From positions 62,001 through 126,000 of the forward strand of contig NZ_JAHDYS010000003.1 of NCBI RefSeq assembly GCF_018531195.1: a stretch of 64,000 nt of DNA. Reading direction: 5' to 3'. The stretch is from Pelotalea chapellei. GTDB lineage: Bacteria; Desulfobacterota; Desulfuromonadia; Geobacterales; Pseudopelobacteraceae. The position numbers and the translations under genes are program-made. The notes under the pieces are model-generated. The model saw only the letters and a program-made list of their open reading frames with translations. It was not told the DNA's origin and did not search any database. Of this stretch, positions 9,198 through 18,391 are shown piece after piece (the stretch's first letter is position 1; every line of letters starts with the position of its first letter).

Positions 9198-9406
9198 GCC
9201 TCTCGAAACTTCCTCGAAAAAGCCGGATTAAAAACTTTTTCTCGCGCAGAGCCGCAGAGGAACGCAGAGAAAACATTCTTAACAAAAACTTACCAGTCTT
9301 ACTCCTAAGCTTTTCGTTTCTCTCAGCGTCCTCTGCGACTCCGCGTGAGATAGATTTAGGTTGTGGATTTAAAATCGTGAAGTAATCGTGAGGCTAAAAA
9401 AGGTTA
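9198..9406 (+). repeat. 209-bp direct repeat, right copy
   Basis: Second copy of 8601-8809, same orientation. It is followed at 9418-9480 by another CTCTGCGACTTGCC / CACCTACTTTTGGC block, which runs up to the nuclease fragment. Apart from these repeats, 9081-9490 holds nothing I can support. Confidence 0.85.
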
Positions 9407-9490
9407 GCCTTAAAATTTGTGGTCCTCTCCGCGTCCTCTGCGACTTGCCTAGAGGCACCTACTTTTGGCCGCGTGAAATGCTTTTTTTCC

Positions 9491-9844
9491 TCATCTGCTA
9501 AAGCCAATATCAGCAATCACCGGCAGATGGTCCGAGCCTATATCCGGCCCGACCTCGCATACCTTCGGAACCAGCCCTTTGCCTGCCAGCACATGATCAA
9601 TCCTGGCACCGAAGCTGAATCCTTTTACCGAGACCCGCTGAGTAATGCCATAGCCCCTGCCGACTTTATCAAAAGCGTTGGCAAGATCTCCCCACACAGT
9701 CCGGTAGATCACGCTTTCCACCGGCGTATTGAAATCACCTGCCACGACTATCGGTCCCGGGAAGGCATCCACAACAACGCGCACCATGGCATAACAGATT
9801 TCGTTGCCAACCTCACCGTCGGCGGGCCAAGCACCGTCTTGCAT
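9491..9844 (-). pseudogene. C-terminal fragment of an endonuclease/exonuclease/phosphatase family protein
   Basis: The ~117 readable codons match only the C-terminal third of this Mg-dependent family: VAGDFNTP (metal/phosphate-binding GDFN), ARIDHVLA, and SDHLPVIADI with the catalytic SDH. The N-terminal half, which should contain the QE and NTHL-type motifs, is absent and the sequence upstream of 9844 shows no continuation. No ribosome site precedes the ATG. It sits at the junction between the repeat array and the secreted-protein gene, so it was probably truncated by rearrangement. Confidence 0.7.
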
Positions 9845-10025
9845 CGAACAATTTTTACAAACGATAACTCAAGCTGCAGCAGCATGACTCTTATCTTGTG
9901 TCAATAATCAGGCGCGCCAGATCTGTCACAAAAAATAACATCTTTGTGATTATAGTTACTGAAATTTACCTTTGATGTATCTATTCTGCATTTGATTCGG
10001 AAACCCAGATAAAAAGGAAATACAT

Positions 10026-13000
10026 ATGTTTCAAATCCTGTTCATACTAATTGCAACCATTTTACCTGGACTAGCCTGGTGCGCCACAGAATTTACCGTA
10101 ACAGTCAAAAGTTCCGGTGGCGATTTTAAAGGATTATCAGCGGCATACTCTGCTCTTGCCAATGACTTGACCGCGACCAATATTAAAGTTTTTTCAACTT
10201 ATAATTCTTCAACCACAACAATTGCTGCAGGAGATTATGTTACCGGTCAAGCTTCTGCAGCAACAGGTATATGCGTAAAAGTCAATGCGGCAAAAAATCA
10301 AATATTAATAAAGTCCATTAAAGGAACCTTTCTAAATGGTGAAACGGTCCAGAAAACAGGGGATGTAACAAAAAAAATCACTCTTTCAAGCTCCGGTGAT
10401 TCTCCAATTATTGGGTTTGCTCTTTTTGACCTCAATGATACATCCGCAGTTGGAGGTAATTACACAACATCATCAAACAACTATATCAAAATATATACTA
10501 CTGGATCAGGGAGACACAATGGAGTATGGGACGACACAAAATATATACTGACCACCAGCTCTACAAATTTATATCTGACAGCTAGTAACATTGTCATTGA
10601 TGGTCTTCAAATCTATAACACCAACACCACCTTAAATTATAGGTATGGGATTAGATTAGAGCCCAAAGGCACTAATTCAACTATAACAATAAAAAACTGC
10701 ATAATAAAAGGATCCACTTCAAACATATCAGCCAATAATAAGGGTATTTTTGAAAACAACAGCAACAGCATGATGGTATTAAATATATACAACAACATAA
10801 TTTACGACTTTGTCGGCACATCAGCGGCGGGAATCGAGACCGCCGGTTCCGGAGGTTTGAAGACAGTCAATATTTTCAACAACACGATCGCCGGGTGTAC
10901 AACCGGCATAAACAAAATTCAGGGAAACCTTCTAGCCAAGAACAACCTGCTTACCGGCAATCAGAAAGCGGCGGCCGGAATCTTCGCCTCAGGTACTAAT
11001 TACAACGCAACAAACCTGCCATCAATGGGATATAGTGTCACCGGCGCGGGTAATGCGAACGATAGAGTAGCACAGGCTTTTTTGTTCAGAGCTGCAAAAG
11101 ATTATCATCTCTCTGCAACTGATATAGGAGCCAAAGACCGTGGCAACAACCTGGAAACAGCTTTCAAAACAGATGCAGAAGGGGAAACAAGAAGCATACC
11201 ATGGGATATCGGCGCAGATGAATTTGTTCCAAAAACAACCATACCTTCAATACCTTCAATACCTTCAACAACAGAAGTCACACCTCCAGTGGTAACGACT
11301 TTTTCCCTACCGTCCATATACAACCGGCTGACAGTGCCGATCACGACTTTTACGGCAACTGACAATATGGAAGTGGTTGCCTATCTGGTATCGGAATCAG
11401 CAACACAGCCGGTGCCGGCAGACTCCCACTGGTCCTCCACGCTACCTACCAGCTTCACATTCAGTTCTACAGGCAATAAGGCTCTTTACGCCTGGGCAAA
11501 AGATGCAGCCAATAACATTTCCAAAGGGATATCCGCAACTGTTCGCCTGGTATCGGCAGACACTCCCTTTGTTTTTACTGAAAGCTCATTGAGAAAAATC
11601 AGGCCACACACTCCTCAGGGAAACGCCACCTCGATTTCGATATCATCCGCAAAAAATGGGTACGCATCCGCACAGGTTGTCTTATCCGCCATTGCCGAGA
11701 CACTGGCAGACGTCGATGTTTCCGCGTCCATAGACGGCATTGATACGACCGTCTACCGTGTCGATAACATGCACGTGGTGACCCCGTCTCACATGCTCGG
11801 TGATACCGGCGAATGGCCTGACATATTATTGCCGAAAGTGGATACCTATTACGGCGAGAAAAGGAATACCTTCCCCTTCACTCTCAGCAACATATCCAGG
11901 GCCTATCCACTGATGAAATCGTTGCCGGCCCATTCATACGGCACCTGGAGAGATGGTAAGTGGTACTCCAATGTAACCCCAGCATCCGATTATGTTTATC
12001 CCTACACTGGAGCTGAGACAAATGGTGGGGGATCCGCGAATTACAACGTCGGCACCGGCACTGTCGTCACCAGCGGAACATATACCGGAACCGCCAATGC
12101 ACGATATATCGTGGTAATTGATGGCGCCGGGGCAGTCGGGACAGCTACCTTCAAATGGAGTAGAGACAACGGCAAAACATGGCAAAGAACTGCTGTAACC
12201 ACATCGGCAGCTCCCGTTCTGTTGGAAAATGGGATCAGCGTCGCCTTTTCGGGTAATGGAATTGTCGGAGATTTTGCAGTCAACGATGAATGGCTTTTTT
12301 ATGCCGGATCGGCCAGAAACCAGGCGATCTGGCTAGACATGTATGTCCCTTCAAATACAACTATTGGTGCGCACATTGGAACAATAACTGTCTCAGCGTC
12401 CGGCAAAAACGATGTGGTTATTCCCGTAACCATCAATGTGTATGACTTTACGCTGCCGGAAGCCTCATCATTAACAAATTTTTTCGGCGGCGCAGCCGAG
12501 GGAACCGATGGGCATGGAATCTCCTATACAGAACCTCTGGACAAGGTCTATGTGGCGGCCGGTTTGAACCACCGCATTAATATGGGGGACTTCCTGACCG
12601 CAGATAGTGGCGGAGGCAATGGATTTTCATGTGCTACCTATAACGAAACAACCGGAGCCATGACCTTTTATGCCCCTTCCGTCACCTCGTTCGACAATGT
12701 CATGGGTGCTTACCTGGATGGCACCGGTTCCACCTATACGCCGAGCGGTATCCCTTTTAAGGGTAAGCTCAAGGTTATAACCGAGCCGTCTTTTTCATTT
12801 GGTGCATGCCCTGCAACGGATACGGCCAAAAGGTTGAAAGCTGCCAGGCAACTCATGGTTCAGCACCTCAAGGAGAAGGGCTGGTTCGACCGGCTCTACA
12901 TCTATCTTGCAGACGAACCTTCCGGTGCCGCCGCCTGGGACAGCATAAAGTCGAAGGGACAGGCATGGCGCAATGCAGCACCGGATGTGCCCCTGTTTGT

Positions 13001-13673
13001 AACAACAACACTACGTAATGCAGAGGCCAATGCCGCTACCGGATTCATCGACGTGTATGTGCCAGGGTCGATTAGTGAGATTTCTCCGCTGCTGACAGAG
13101 TTGAGTTCCTGGTACTTCCCGCGCTCAAATTACAATGCCTTCCTTGCCGCCCCTGCCCCCCCGAAGCATGACGTGTGGTCATACGCGGCCTGCATAGAGG
13201 CAGGAGCGTGTGGCGATGTGGGTGGATCATATTATGTAGGCTGGCCCAACTATGCTATGGACAGTTCCGCAATTCAAAACCTCATGCGCACCTGGTTTGA
13301 CAGGTATTATGATTATCGCGGAGAGCTCTACTATGCGGTTAATTACAGTTATTACCGTTTCAAAAAGAATGGCATAGATCCTTATGCAACCAACTACTGG
13401 TTCGGGGTCAATGGTGACGGAACGCTTTTCTACCCAGGCACCCCCGCGAGAATTGGCGGTACTACGCATATCCCCATTGAATCCCTGCGCTTGAAGCTTA
13501 TCCGGAAAAGTTTTGAAGACTACGAGCTGATGCACAAGCTCGATGCGCTGGGCAAAAGTTCGTTCGTAAATTCAACGTTGGCACCGCTGATAACCGATGC
13601 GCAGCGTATTACAAATGATCCGTCTGCAATCGAGACGGCAAGGATAAAGATGTTGGAGGAAATAGTGAGATAG
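10026..13673 (+). CDS. Large secreted DUF4091 / GH123-like protein
   Basis: 1215 aa. Signal peptide MFQILFILIATILPGLAWCA; ribosome site AAGGAA before the ATG. Residues ~20-400 are Asn/Ser/Thr-rich with beta-helix-like repeats (NNTIAGCTTGIN). Residues ~405-410 form an IPSIPSIPS linker. Residues ~415-510 look like an Ig-like bacterial domain (ALYAWAKDAANNIS). The rest resembles DUF4091 proteins related to GH123 N-acetylgalactosaminidases: a beta-sandwich (IWLDMYVPSNTTIGAHIGTI), a barrel with YLADEP (Asp963-Glu964, the position of the family's catalytic Asp-Glu pair), and the C-terminal LFYPGTP...ESLRLKLIRK segment typical of DUF4091. Its 5' half is markedly A/T-rich. It faces the exopolysaccharide locus, which contains a second such protein; polysaccharide processing is an inference. 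Confidence 0.7.
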   Translation: MFQILFILIATILPGLAWCATEFTVTVKSSGGDFKGLSAAYSALANDLTATNIKVFSTYNSSTTTIAAGDYVTGQASAATGICVKVNAAKNQILIKSIKGTFLNGETVQKTGDVTKKITLSSSGDSPIIGFALFDLNDTSAVGGNYTTSSNNYIKIYTTGSGRHNGVWDDTKYILTTSSTNLYLTASNIVIDGLQIYNTNTTLNYRYGIRLEPKGTNSTITIKNCIIKGSTSNISANNKGIFENNSNSMMVLNIYNNIIYDFVGTSAAGIETAGSGGLKTVNIFNNTIAGCTTGINKIQGNLLAKNNLLTGNQKAAAGIFASGTNYNATNLPSMGYSVTGAGNANDRVAQAFLFRAAKDYHLSATDIGAKDRGNNLETAFKTDAEGETRSIPWDIGADEFVPKTTIPSIPSIPSTTEVTPPVVTTFSLPSIYNRLTVPITTFTATDNMEVVAYLVSESATQPVPADSHWSSTLPTSFTFSSTGNKALYAWAKDAANNISKGISATVRLVSADTPFVFTESSLRKIRPHTPQGNATSISISSAKNGYASAQVVLSAIAETLADVDVSASIDGIDTTVYRVDNMHVVTPSHMLGDTGEWPDILLPKVDTYYGEKRNTFPFTLSNISRAYPLMKSLPAHSYGTWRDGKWYSNVTPASDYVYPYTGAETNGGGSANYNVGTGTVVTSGTYTGTANARYIVVIDGAGAVGTATFKWSRDNGKTWQRTAVTTSAAPVLLENGISVAFSGNGIVGDFAVNDEWLFYAGSARNQAIWLDMYVPSNTTIGAHIGTITVSASGKNDVVIPVTINVYDFTLPEASSLTNFFGGAAEGTDGHGISYTEPLDKVYVAAGLNHRINMGDFLTADSGGGNGFSCATYNETTGAMTFYAPSVTSFDNVMGAYLDGTGSTYTPSGIPFKGKLKVITEPSFSFGACPATDTAKRLKAARQLMVQHLKEKGWFDRLYIYLADEPSGAAAWDSIKSKGQAWRNAAPDVPLFVTTTLRNAEANAATGFIDVYVPGSISEISPLLTELSSWYFPRSNYNAFLAAPAPPKHDVWSYAACIEAGACGDVGGSYYVGWPNYAMDSSAIQNLMRTWFDRYYDYRGELYYAVNYSYYRFKKNGIDPYATNYWFGVNGDGTLFYPGTPARIGGTTHIPIESLRLKLIRKSFEDYELMHKLDALGKSSFVNSTLAPLITDAQRITNDPSAIETARIKMLEEIVR

Positions 13674-13736
13674 GAATCTCACCTATATCAGATATCGCGT
13701 TTTATGATTATTTAGGGGAAGTGAAAATAGAAATGA

Positions 13737-13783
13737 ATTTAGAGGTGTCTCTGACCTGCACAGCATGAGAGACACCACTAAAT
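13737..13783. terminator. Hairpin between convergent genes
   Basis: ATTTAGAGGTGTCTCT (13737-13752) and AGAGACACCACTAAAT (13768-13783) pair over 15 of 16 positions around a 15-nt loop. It lies between the convergent DUF4091 gene and the last glycosyltransferase gene, so it may stop transcription from both sides. It lacks a U-tract. Confidence 0.5.
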
Positions 13784-13840
13784 ATTAGTGCGATAACTCA
13801 ACTCAACCACTGGGGAACTTTGGTGTGTCAACTACAATGG

Positions 13841-14875
13841 TCATTCATCCACTGTCAACAGCAGAATAGCCCTTTTAATTTCTTCAACATGATGTTTCAG
13901 TGAATACTGTGACCAGACATCTTGATGTGCAGCCAATCCATTTTTTTTTCTTAATTCCAAACTTTTCACCAAGTTAATCATGGTCTTTTCAAATTGTTCC
14001 GGCGTGTAGGTAAAAAAACCAGTATCACCATCTTTTACAACAAGCTTTTCAGATTCAGTGGGATATATTACTACCGGCAAAGCAGCTCCCATGTAGGCCA
14101 TTACCTTATTGGCATCCTTGCAGCGCTGCATATTTGAAGTATCTCGCCAGCGAAATGCTATATCAACTTCAGCAAGTTCATCCTCCCAAGTATTACGATC
14201 CCATAGACGATACTCAATAAAATTTTCAGTTCCGATTGAATCACTAGAAAAAACAATCCTGCAACCATACTGCTCCTTCAACCTCTTCAGAATTGGCAAA
14301 ATTGGAGCGTTTTGCGTTTGATTGGCAGTGACTCCCGTCCAATATATGATTGGAGCGTCTTTGGGTCTGTCGTGTTCCTGAAATTTAAACTCATTGCTGT
14401 CATTGTAAAGCTGGCGCTGAAGAAAGAAAGGCTTTATTCCGGCTTCTGCGACTATATGATCTAAAACAGGTGACGCGACGAAGCAGAGGTCAAATAATGC
14501 CAACTGGCGTCGTATTTTCGTTTCATGCGTAAAATAATAAATCCTTTTCAACACCTTCTTGAAGGGATTCAGCTCATACACACTTGGATAAAGAAACATA
14601 TCCTGATAATCAAGAATCAGTTTTTTCCCTTGACGCTTCAATTCTCTTAAAATTTCATGAGAAGGATAATACTTTATAAAAATCAGCACATCAAATTGTT
14701 GCAACTCTTCAAGGTTGAATGGTTCCCCTTTGAAATGACCTGTAGCAAATCTAGAGTCTTGTGCCATAACTGCAGAAACCTTTTCACCTGACTGATGAAA
14801 AGAATTCATGTGAGTGATTGGCCCAAAACCAACCTTGATACTCTCTGAATTAGTTTCCACGAGCAAACAGTTCAT
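13841..14875 (-). CDS. Glycosyltransferase-like protein (GT-B type)
   Basis: 344 aa, last gene of the exopolysaccharide locus. The N-terminal half contains Rossmann-like strands (FDVLIFIKYY, KLILDYQDMFLYPS). The C-terminal half has IYWTGVTANQTQNAP, then IVFSSDSIG, and the donor-site-like stretch DANKVMAYMGAALPVVIYPT, in which Lys-Val-x-x-Tyr-x-x-x-Ala-x-Pro-Val replaces the usual GT4 E-x7-E. This supports a GT-B glycosyltransferase of unknown donor. The start at 14875 overlaps the end of the upstream glycosyltransferase by 26 bp and follows a GGGG ribosome site; a longer upstream reading is out of family character. Confidence 0.7.
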   Translation of the reverse strand: MNCLLVETNSESIKVGFGPITHMNSFHQSGEKVSAVMAQDSRFATGHFKGEPFNLEELQQFDVLIFIKYYPSHEILRELKRQGKKLILDYQDMFLYPSVYELNPFKKVLKRIYYFTHETKIRRQLALFDLCFVASPVLDHIVAEAGIKPFFLQRQLYNDSNEFKFQEHDRPKDAPIIYWTGVTANQTQNAPILPILKRLKEQYGCRIVFSSDSIGTENFIEYRLWDRNTWEDELAEVDIAFRWRDTSNMQRCKDANKVMAYMGAALPVVIYPTESEKLVVKDGDTGFFTYTPEQFEKTMINLVKSLELRKKNGLAAHQDVWSQYSLKHHVEEIKRAILLLTVDE

Positions 14876-16058
14876 CGTAATACCCCAGCAGTTTTTTACC
14901 CAAAGCGTCCCAACTGTATTTCTCTTCAGCCAGAGATCTGGCATTAGTGCCAAGTTTTCTGCGGAGTTCTTCGTTTTCTAAAAGTGTAGTCACTGCATGG
15001 GCAAATGATTCTGGATCATCGGCAATTAATAAATGTTCACCGTCGACACATTCAATACCTTCACAGCCAAGAGTCGTGGAAACAACCGCCTTTCCCATGG
15101 AAAATCCCTCCAGCACCTTCAAACGCGTACCACCACCTACTTTCAACGGAACTATACAGACGGCAGCCTTTTCGACAAATGGGCGTACGTCTGGAACAGT
15201 CCCAGTAACAATCACACCGGTTTCCTGGGTGGCAACGCGATCCATCAGCTTGGGCAAGGGATCTTTACCCACTATTGTTACAGTAACACTAGGATGACTT
15301 TTGCGAATAAGCGGGAGGATTTCATCCAGAAAATAATCTACCCCTCCTATATTTGGCTTCCAATCCATAGAACCAACAAAAACAAGCGACTCACCTTCTT
15401 CGTGTTCGCCTGGTTGAAAAAAATCGATATCAACACCATTTTCAAGAGTCTGGATATTATCATCTGCACCAAGTGAGAGAAAGGTCTGCCGATCTTCTTC
15501 GGACACAGCAAGGACTAAATTGCTTTTTCGGACGACATCCATTTCGAACTTTTCAAACCGCTTATAATTCCAGTTCAACAGACTTTTTTTTGAAAGGCTG
15601 GTTTCAGCTGTAGCATAACGGCCAGCAATTTGAGATTCCACATTGTGGGCATCGAGCACGAAGCAAGACTTCCCTGGAGGAACCATGGGGGACATGTGCA
15701 GATGCTCGCAATGAATAACATCGATTTTTTTCAAGGCCAGTGAAGTCAGTGCAGAAATCATCGCCTTGTTGTGATATTTGGCGACAGTGAGAGGTAATCC
15801 GCTGAGCATTGCCCTGCAGATGGCTGTAAAATTAAGTTTCTTATCAATATCTGGATTAAACACCGGGACCAATGTGATACCCAGATTCCGAAAATGTGAA
15901 AAGTGTGCCTGTTCCTCCGAATCTCCATAATAGGTGACTAGAGTGACTTGATGTACTTGATTGAGCGTACGTAACAAGTGATAAGCACGGATTTTTGCGC
16001 CGGTGTTCAGGGGCCAACAAAGCCGTGCGGCGACAATGAGGATATTCATTTTTATCAA
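14850..16058 (-). CDS. Glycosyltransferase family 4, PEP-CTERM/EpsH1-associated type
   Basis: 402 aa. The N-terminus (MNILIVAARLCWPLNTGAK) and the body (LVFVGSMDWKPNIGGVDYFL, GGTRLKVLEGFSMGKAVVST) match the GT4 'sugar transferase, PEP-CTERM/EpsH1 system associated' type. Members transfer an activated sugar to lipid-linked repeat units on the cytoplasmic face of the membrane. Start: AAGGA lies 5 nt before TTG at 16058 but 14 nt before ATG at 16049. I use the TTG; the difference is three residues. The preceding 270 bp on this strand contain only a short orphan C-terminal frame (16097-16186). Confidence 0.85.
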   Translation of the reverse strand: MIKMNILIVAARLCWPLNTGAKIRAYHLLRTLNQVHQVTLVTYYGDSEEQAHFSHFRNLGITLVPVFNPDIDKKLNFTAICRAMLSGLPLTVAKYHNKAMISALTSLALKKIDVIHCEHLHMSPMVPPGKSCFVLDAHNVESQIAGRYATAETSLSKKSLLNWNYKRFEKFEMDVVRKSNLVLAVSEEDRQTFLSLGADDNIQTLENGVDIDFFQPGEHEEGESLVFVGSMDWKPNIGGVDYFLDEILPLIRKSHPSVTVTIVGKDPLPKLMDRVATQETGVIVTGTVPDVRPFVEKAAVCIVPLKVGGGTRLKVLEGFSMGKAVVSTTLGCEGIECVDGEHLLIADDPESFAHAVTTLLENEELRRKLGTNARSLAEEKYSWDALGKKLLGYYDELFARGN

Positions 16059-16096
16059 TCTAGTCCTTTTTAATAAATAAAAAGCTACTTGCAGTA

Positions 16097-16186
16097 CTAC
16101 TTCAGTATGATCTGATCTATTTGATCGAGCACGTCACCACTAGCTGAAATATCAAATTTTCTAGCAAAATGGTATTCACCTGTCAT
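16097..16186 (-). pseudogene. Possible C-terminal remnant of a lost gene
   Basis: A 29-codon frame (MTGEYHFARKFDISASGDVL..., ending DQIDQIILK) has natural-looking protein composition but no ribosome site, and an in-frame stop lies a few codons upstream. It sits in the 272-bp gap between the second DUF4091 gene and the EpsH1-associated glycosyltransferase, a place where a gene could have been deleted. I cannot name a family. Confidence 0.25.
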
Positions 16187-16330
16187 TAATCGGAAGGTCT
16201 TTGACTGTTAACTGTCCAACCAATCAGTGCAATTGCTTTTCGTTGCTATAGAAGGTAATAAAATAACAAACTTTTCAGTACAGTCGCCTGATGTTTAAAA
16301 TGTTTAAACTAATTACATATCACCTTTGAA

Positions 16331-18391
16331 TCACTTCTTTCCCATCATGATTATTTTTGCCAGTTCTTTTCTTGCCTGTTCCCACGCTTCCGGATTTATT
16401 GGCCAACTTATATCGGCATGAACATATGATGGGTCTTTGGGGTCAGTAACACCAACCTCCCACATAGTTTTTGGTATCATTCTTTGTACAATGGCCTTGA
16501 CAGCGCTAGGGTCAACTTTCTCAGCCATCGTCAGATAATCAACATCTTGGAGGCCTCTGCGCCACTGTTTCAATCGCAGACTGACAATAGGACCTGACAA
16601 CCCATAACTATCGCTGACAAAATGAGAATCGGTGCCTGGATAAAAAAGAACTCCATCTCCATTGTTATACCCAGATCCGGTCTCACCGTATTTCGGGTGG
16701 AGCTTTTCATCTTTGCGCCCAAACGTCTGCGCCTGAGCAAATACATTTGTCTCAAATGATGAGGTTGATGAATTCTTATACTGCGTTGATTCCCAGTAAA
16801 ACCATCTTTGAGCTTTATGTTTAAATTGGGACCACGCATTGACCCGTAGAGCGACACCTTCATCTTCAATAGCAAATGAACCATTCATGGGACGCGTGCC
16901 ATTGTATCCCCAGTAGGTTTTCCCAGCTTTTCCAAAGGTGTCAATAAAAGGCCGCCACTTGGCCTCGTCACCCCAACCCACAAATCCGATATCAGTAGAA
17001 GGCATGCTGGCAGCGATTTTCATGACATTCGAAGTAACCAACGTTTTCAAATTTTTCCCTGGTCCAGGGTTATTTTTAATCCACGATGCCCATCCCTCAA
17101 CCTTGTGAAAATCCTTTGCCTGAGGTTCGTCCAGCAGGTACAGAAAATGCTCAGTATTGGGGAAATGCACTTCAAACCACTCCGCCCATTTATCCGTATT
17201 AGTCCTCATGTCGGCTTCACTGTCTGGTGACCAGCGCTTGCTGCGCCATGCCCCGTAAGTACCAATGGAGTATATATCACTTGGTTCACCGACACCTGGG
17301 CCGTCATACCCGAATTTTTTGGTGAACAGGTCTCCAGAAAAAACCGGAATCCATCGTTGCATCTTCCAGTGTTTTTTGTTTAAAGGATCAAGACCATCAT
17401 TCACAAGTGATACCTTGTGACGATGCGCTGCAAGGTGATGCATGTTCCAGACTTTTTGCATTACTGCTCGCTTTTCAGGTGTTGCACCACCGGAATCATC
17501 CCAGCGCACTCCGGTATACCGGTAATTTATATTCGGTTCGCTGATATACATCATGGTTTTGGCCGATGGTTTATCCGGAAGAGCAAATGGCAGGACCTCA
17601 AGTTCGACAGGTACACCAATGGTATTTTTATCGGACTCGGATATCTGAATGGTACCCTTGTAGATTCCCGGGGTTGCCCTTTTGGGTATATAGATATCAA
17701 TCCAAATGCTCTGGTTGTTTCCTTTCTTGATGGAAAAGCTGTTCACCGCCTCTATCGGCACGGCAATATCGGGGTAAAACTTGTTGGCATCCGGTCTATC
17801 GGCAAAAGCACCTTTGGATGTGCCTTTTGGCAAGTTGTAGGGCAACTGGAATCGCTTGGGAACATGTCGTTCATCATAGGTAGGATCATAACTCAGACGA
17901 GAAAGCCCCTTGATTTGCAGGTAGCGAACATAAAACAACTCGATATTTCTGCCCACATAATTAAACACTTCATCTTTAGCAACTTTTCTGGAGGTGATTC
18001 TGGAATTGTCAGAGCCTCTCAGCACATCAAACGACACATTGATTTCCCTGGCATCCGTCAAGGCCGATTCCAGTACAAGGTTTAAAGACACAACCTCATT
18101 CTGTGCTCCGAACTGTTTGGCAGATTTACCATTCCAGTTCAGGTTCTCAACTTTTATGCCGCGAGAAACCCGCAACTCATCCCGAGTCACCTTATCTCCT
18201 CCGTCATTTGCCCAAACAGCAGTGAGATGTGAGCCCGGAAGAGGCTGAATGTTAGCTGGAAGAACAACCTCCTGATGAGCAGCTCGATGTTGATTCAGGC
18301 TGGAAAAACCAACATATAAAACAAGGCAGAGCAACAGACCGCTGCCCCAAACCATGATCTTATGTTCACTGGAATACCGACCAATTAGCAT
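16331..18391 (-). CDS. Membrane-anchored DUF4091 / GH123-like protein
   Basis: 686 aa. One N-terminal membrane segment (IMVWGSGLLLCLVLYVGF, residues ~14-31) anchors a large periplasmic part. As in the protein at 10026-13673, a beta-sandwich (IWIDIYIPKRATPGIYKGTI) precedes a barrel domain with YLLDEP (Asp421-Glu422, the GH123-type catalytic pair) and a DUF4091 C-terminus (GVLFYPGTDSHF...SLRLKQWRRGLQDVDYL). This suggests glycoside hydrolase or lyase activity on the polymer made by the surrounding locus, which is an inference. ATG at 18391 with GGGG upstream overlaps the preceding glycosyltransferase by 7 bp, so translation is probably coupled. Confidence 0.75.
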   Translation of the reverse strand: MLIGRYSSEHKIMVWGSGLLLCLVLYVGFSSLNQHRAAHQEVVLPANIQPLPGSHLTAVWANDGGDKVTRDELRVSRGIKVENLNWNGKSAKQFGAQNEVVSLNLVLESALTDAREINVSFDVLRGSDNSRITSRKVAKDEVFNYVGRNIELFYVRYLQIKGLSRLSYDPTYDERHVPKRFQLPYNLPKGTSKGAFADRPDANKFYPDIAVPIEAVNSFSIKKGNNQSIWIDIYIPKRATPGIYKGTIQISESDKNTIGVPVELEVLPFALPDKPSAKTMMYISEPNINYRYTGVRWDDSGGATPEKRAVMQKVWNMHHLAAHRHKVSLVNDGLDPLNKKHWKMQRWIPVFSGDLFTKKFGYDGPGVGEPSDIYSIGTYGAWRSKRWSPDSEADMRTNTDKWAEWFEVHFPNTEHFLYLLDEPQAKDFHKVEGWASWIKNNPGPGKNLKTLVTSNVMKIAASMPSTDIGFVGWGDEAKWRPFIDTFGKAGKTYWGYNGTRPMNGSFAIEDEGVALRVNAWSQFKHKAQRWFYWESTQYKNSSTSSFETNVFAQAQTFGRKDEKLHPKYGETGSGYNNGDGVLFYPGTDSHFVSDSYGLSGPIVSLRLKQWRRGLQDVDYLTMAEKVDPSAVKAIVQRMIPKTMWEVGVTDPKDPSYVHADISWPINPEAWEQARKELAKIIMMGKK

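Noticed and set aside
6420-9480. Possible CRISPR array
   Set aside because: Repeat units are long, unequal and without regular unique spacers, and no cas gene is present.
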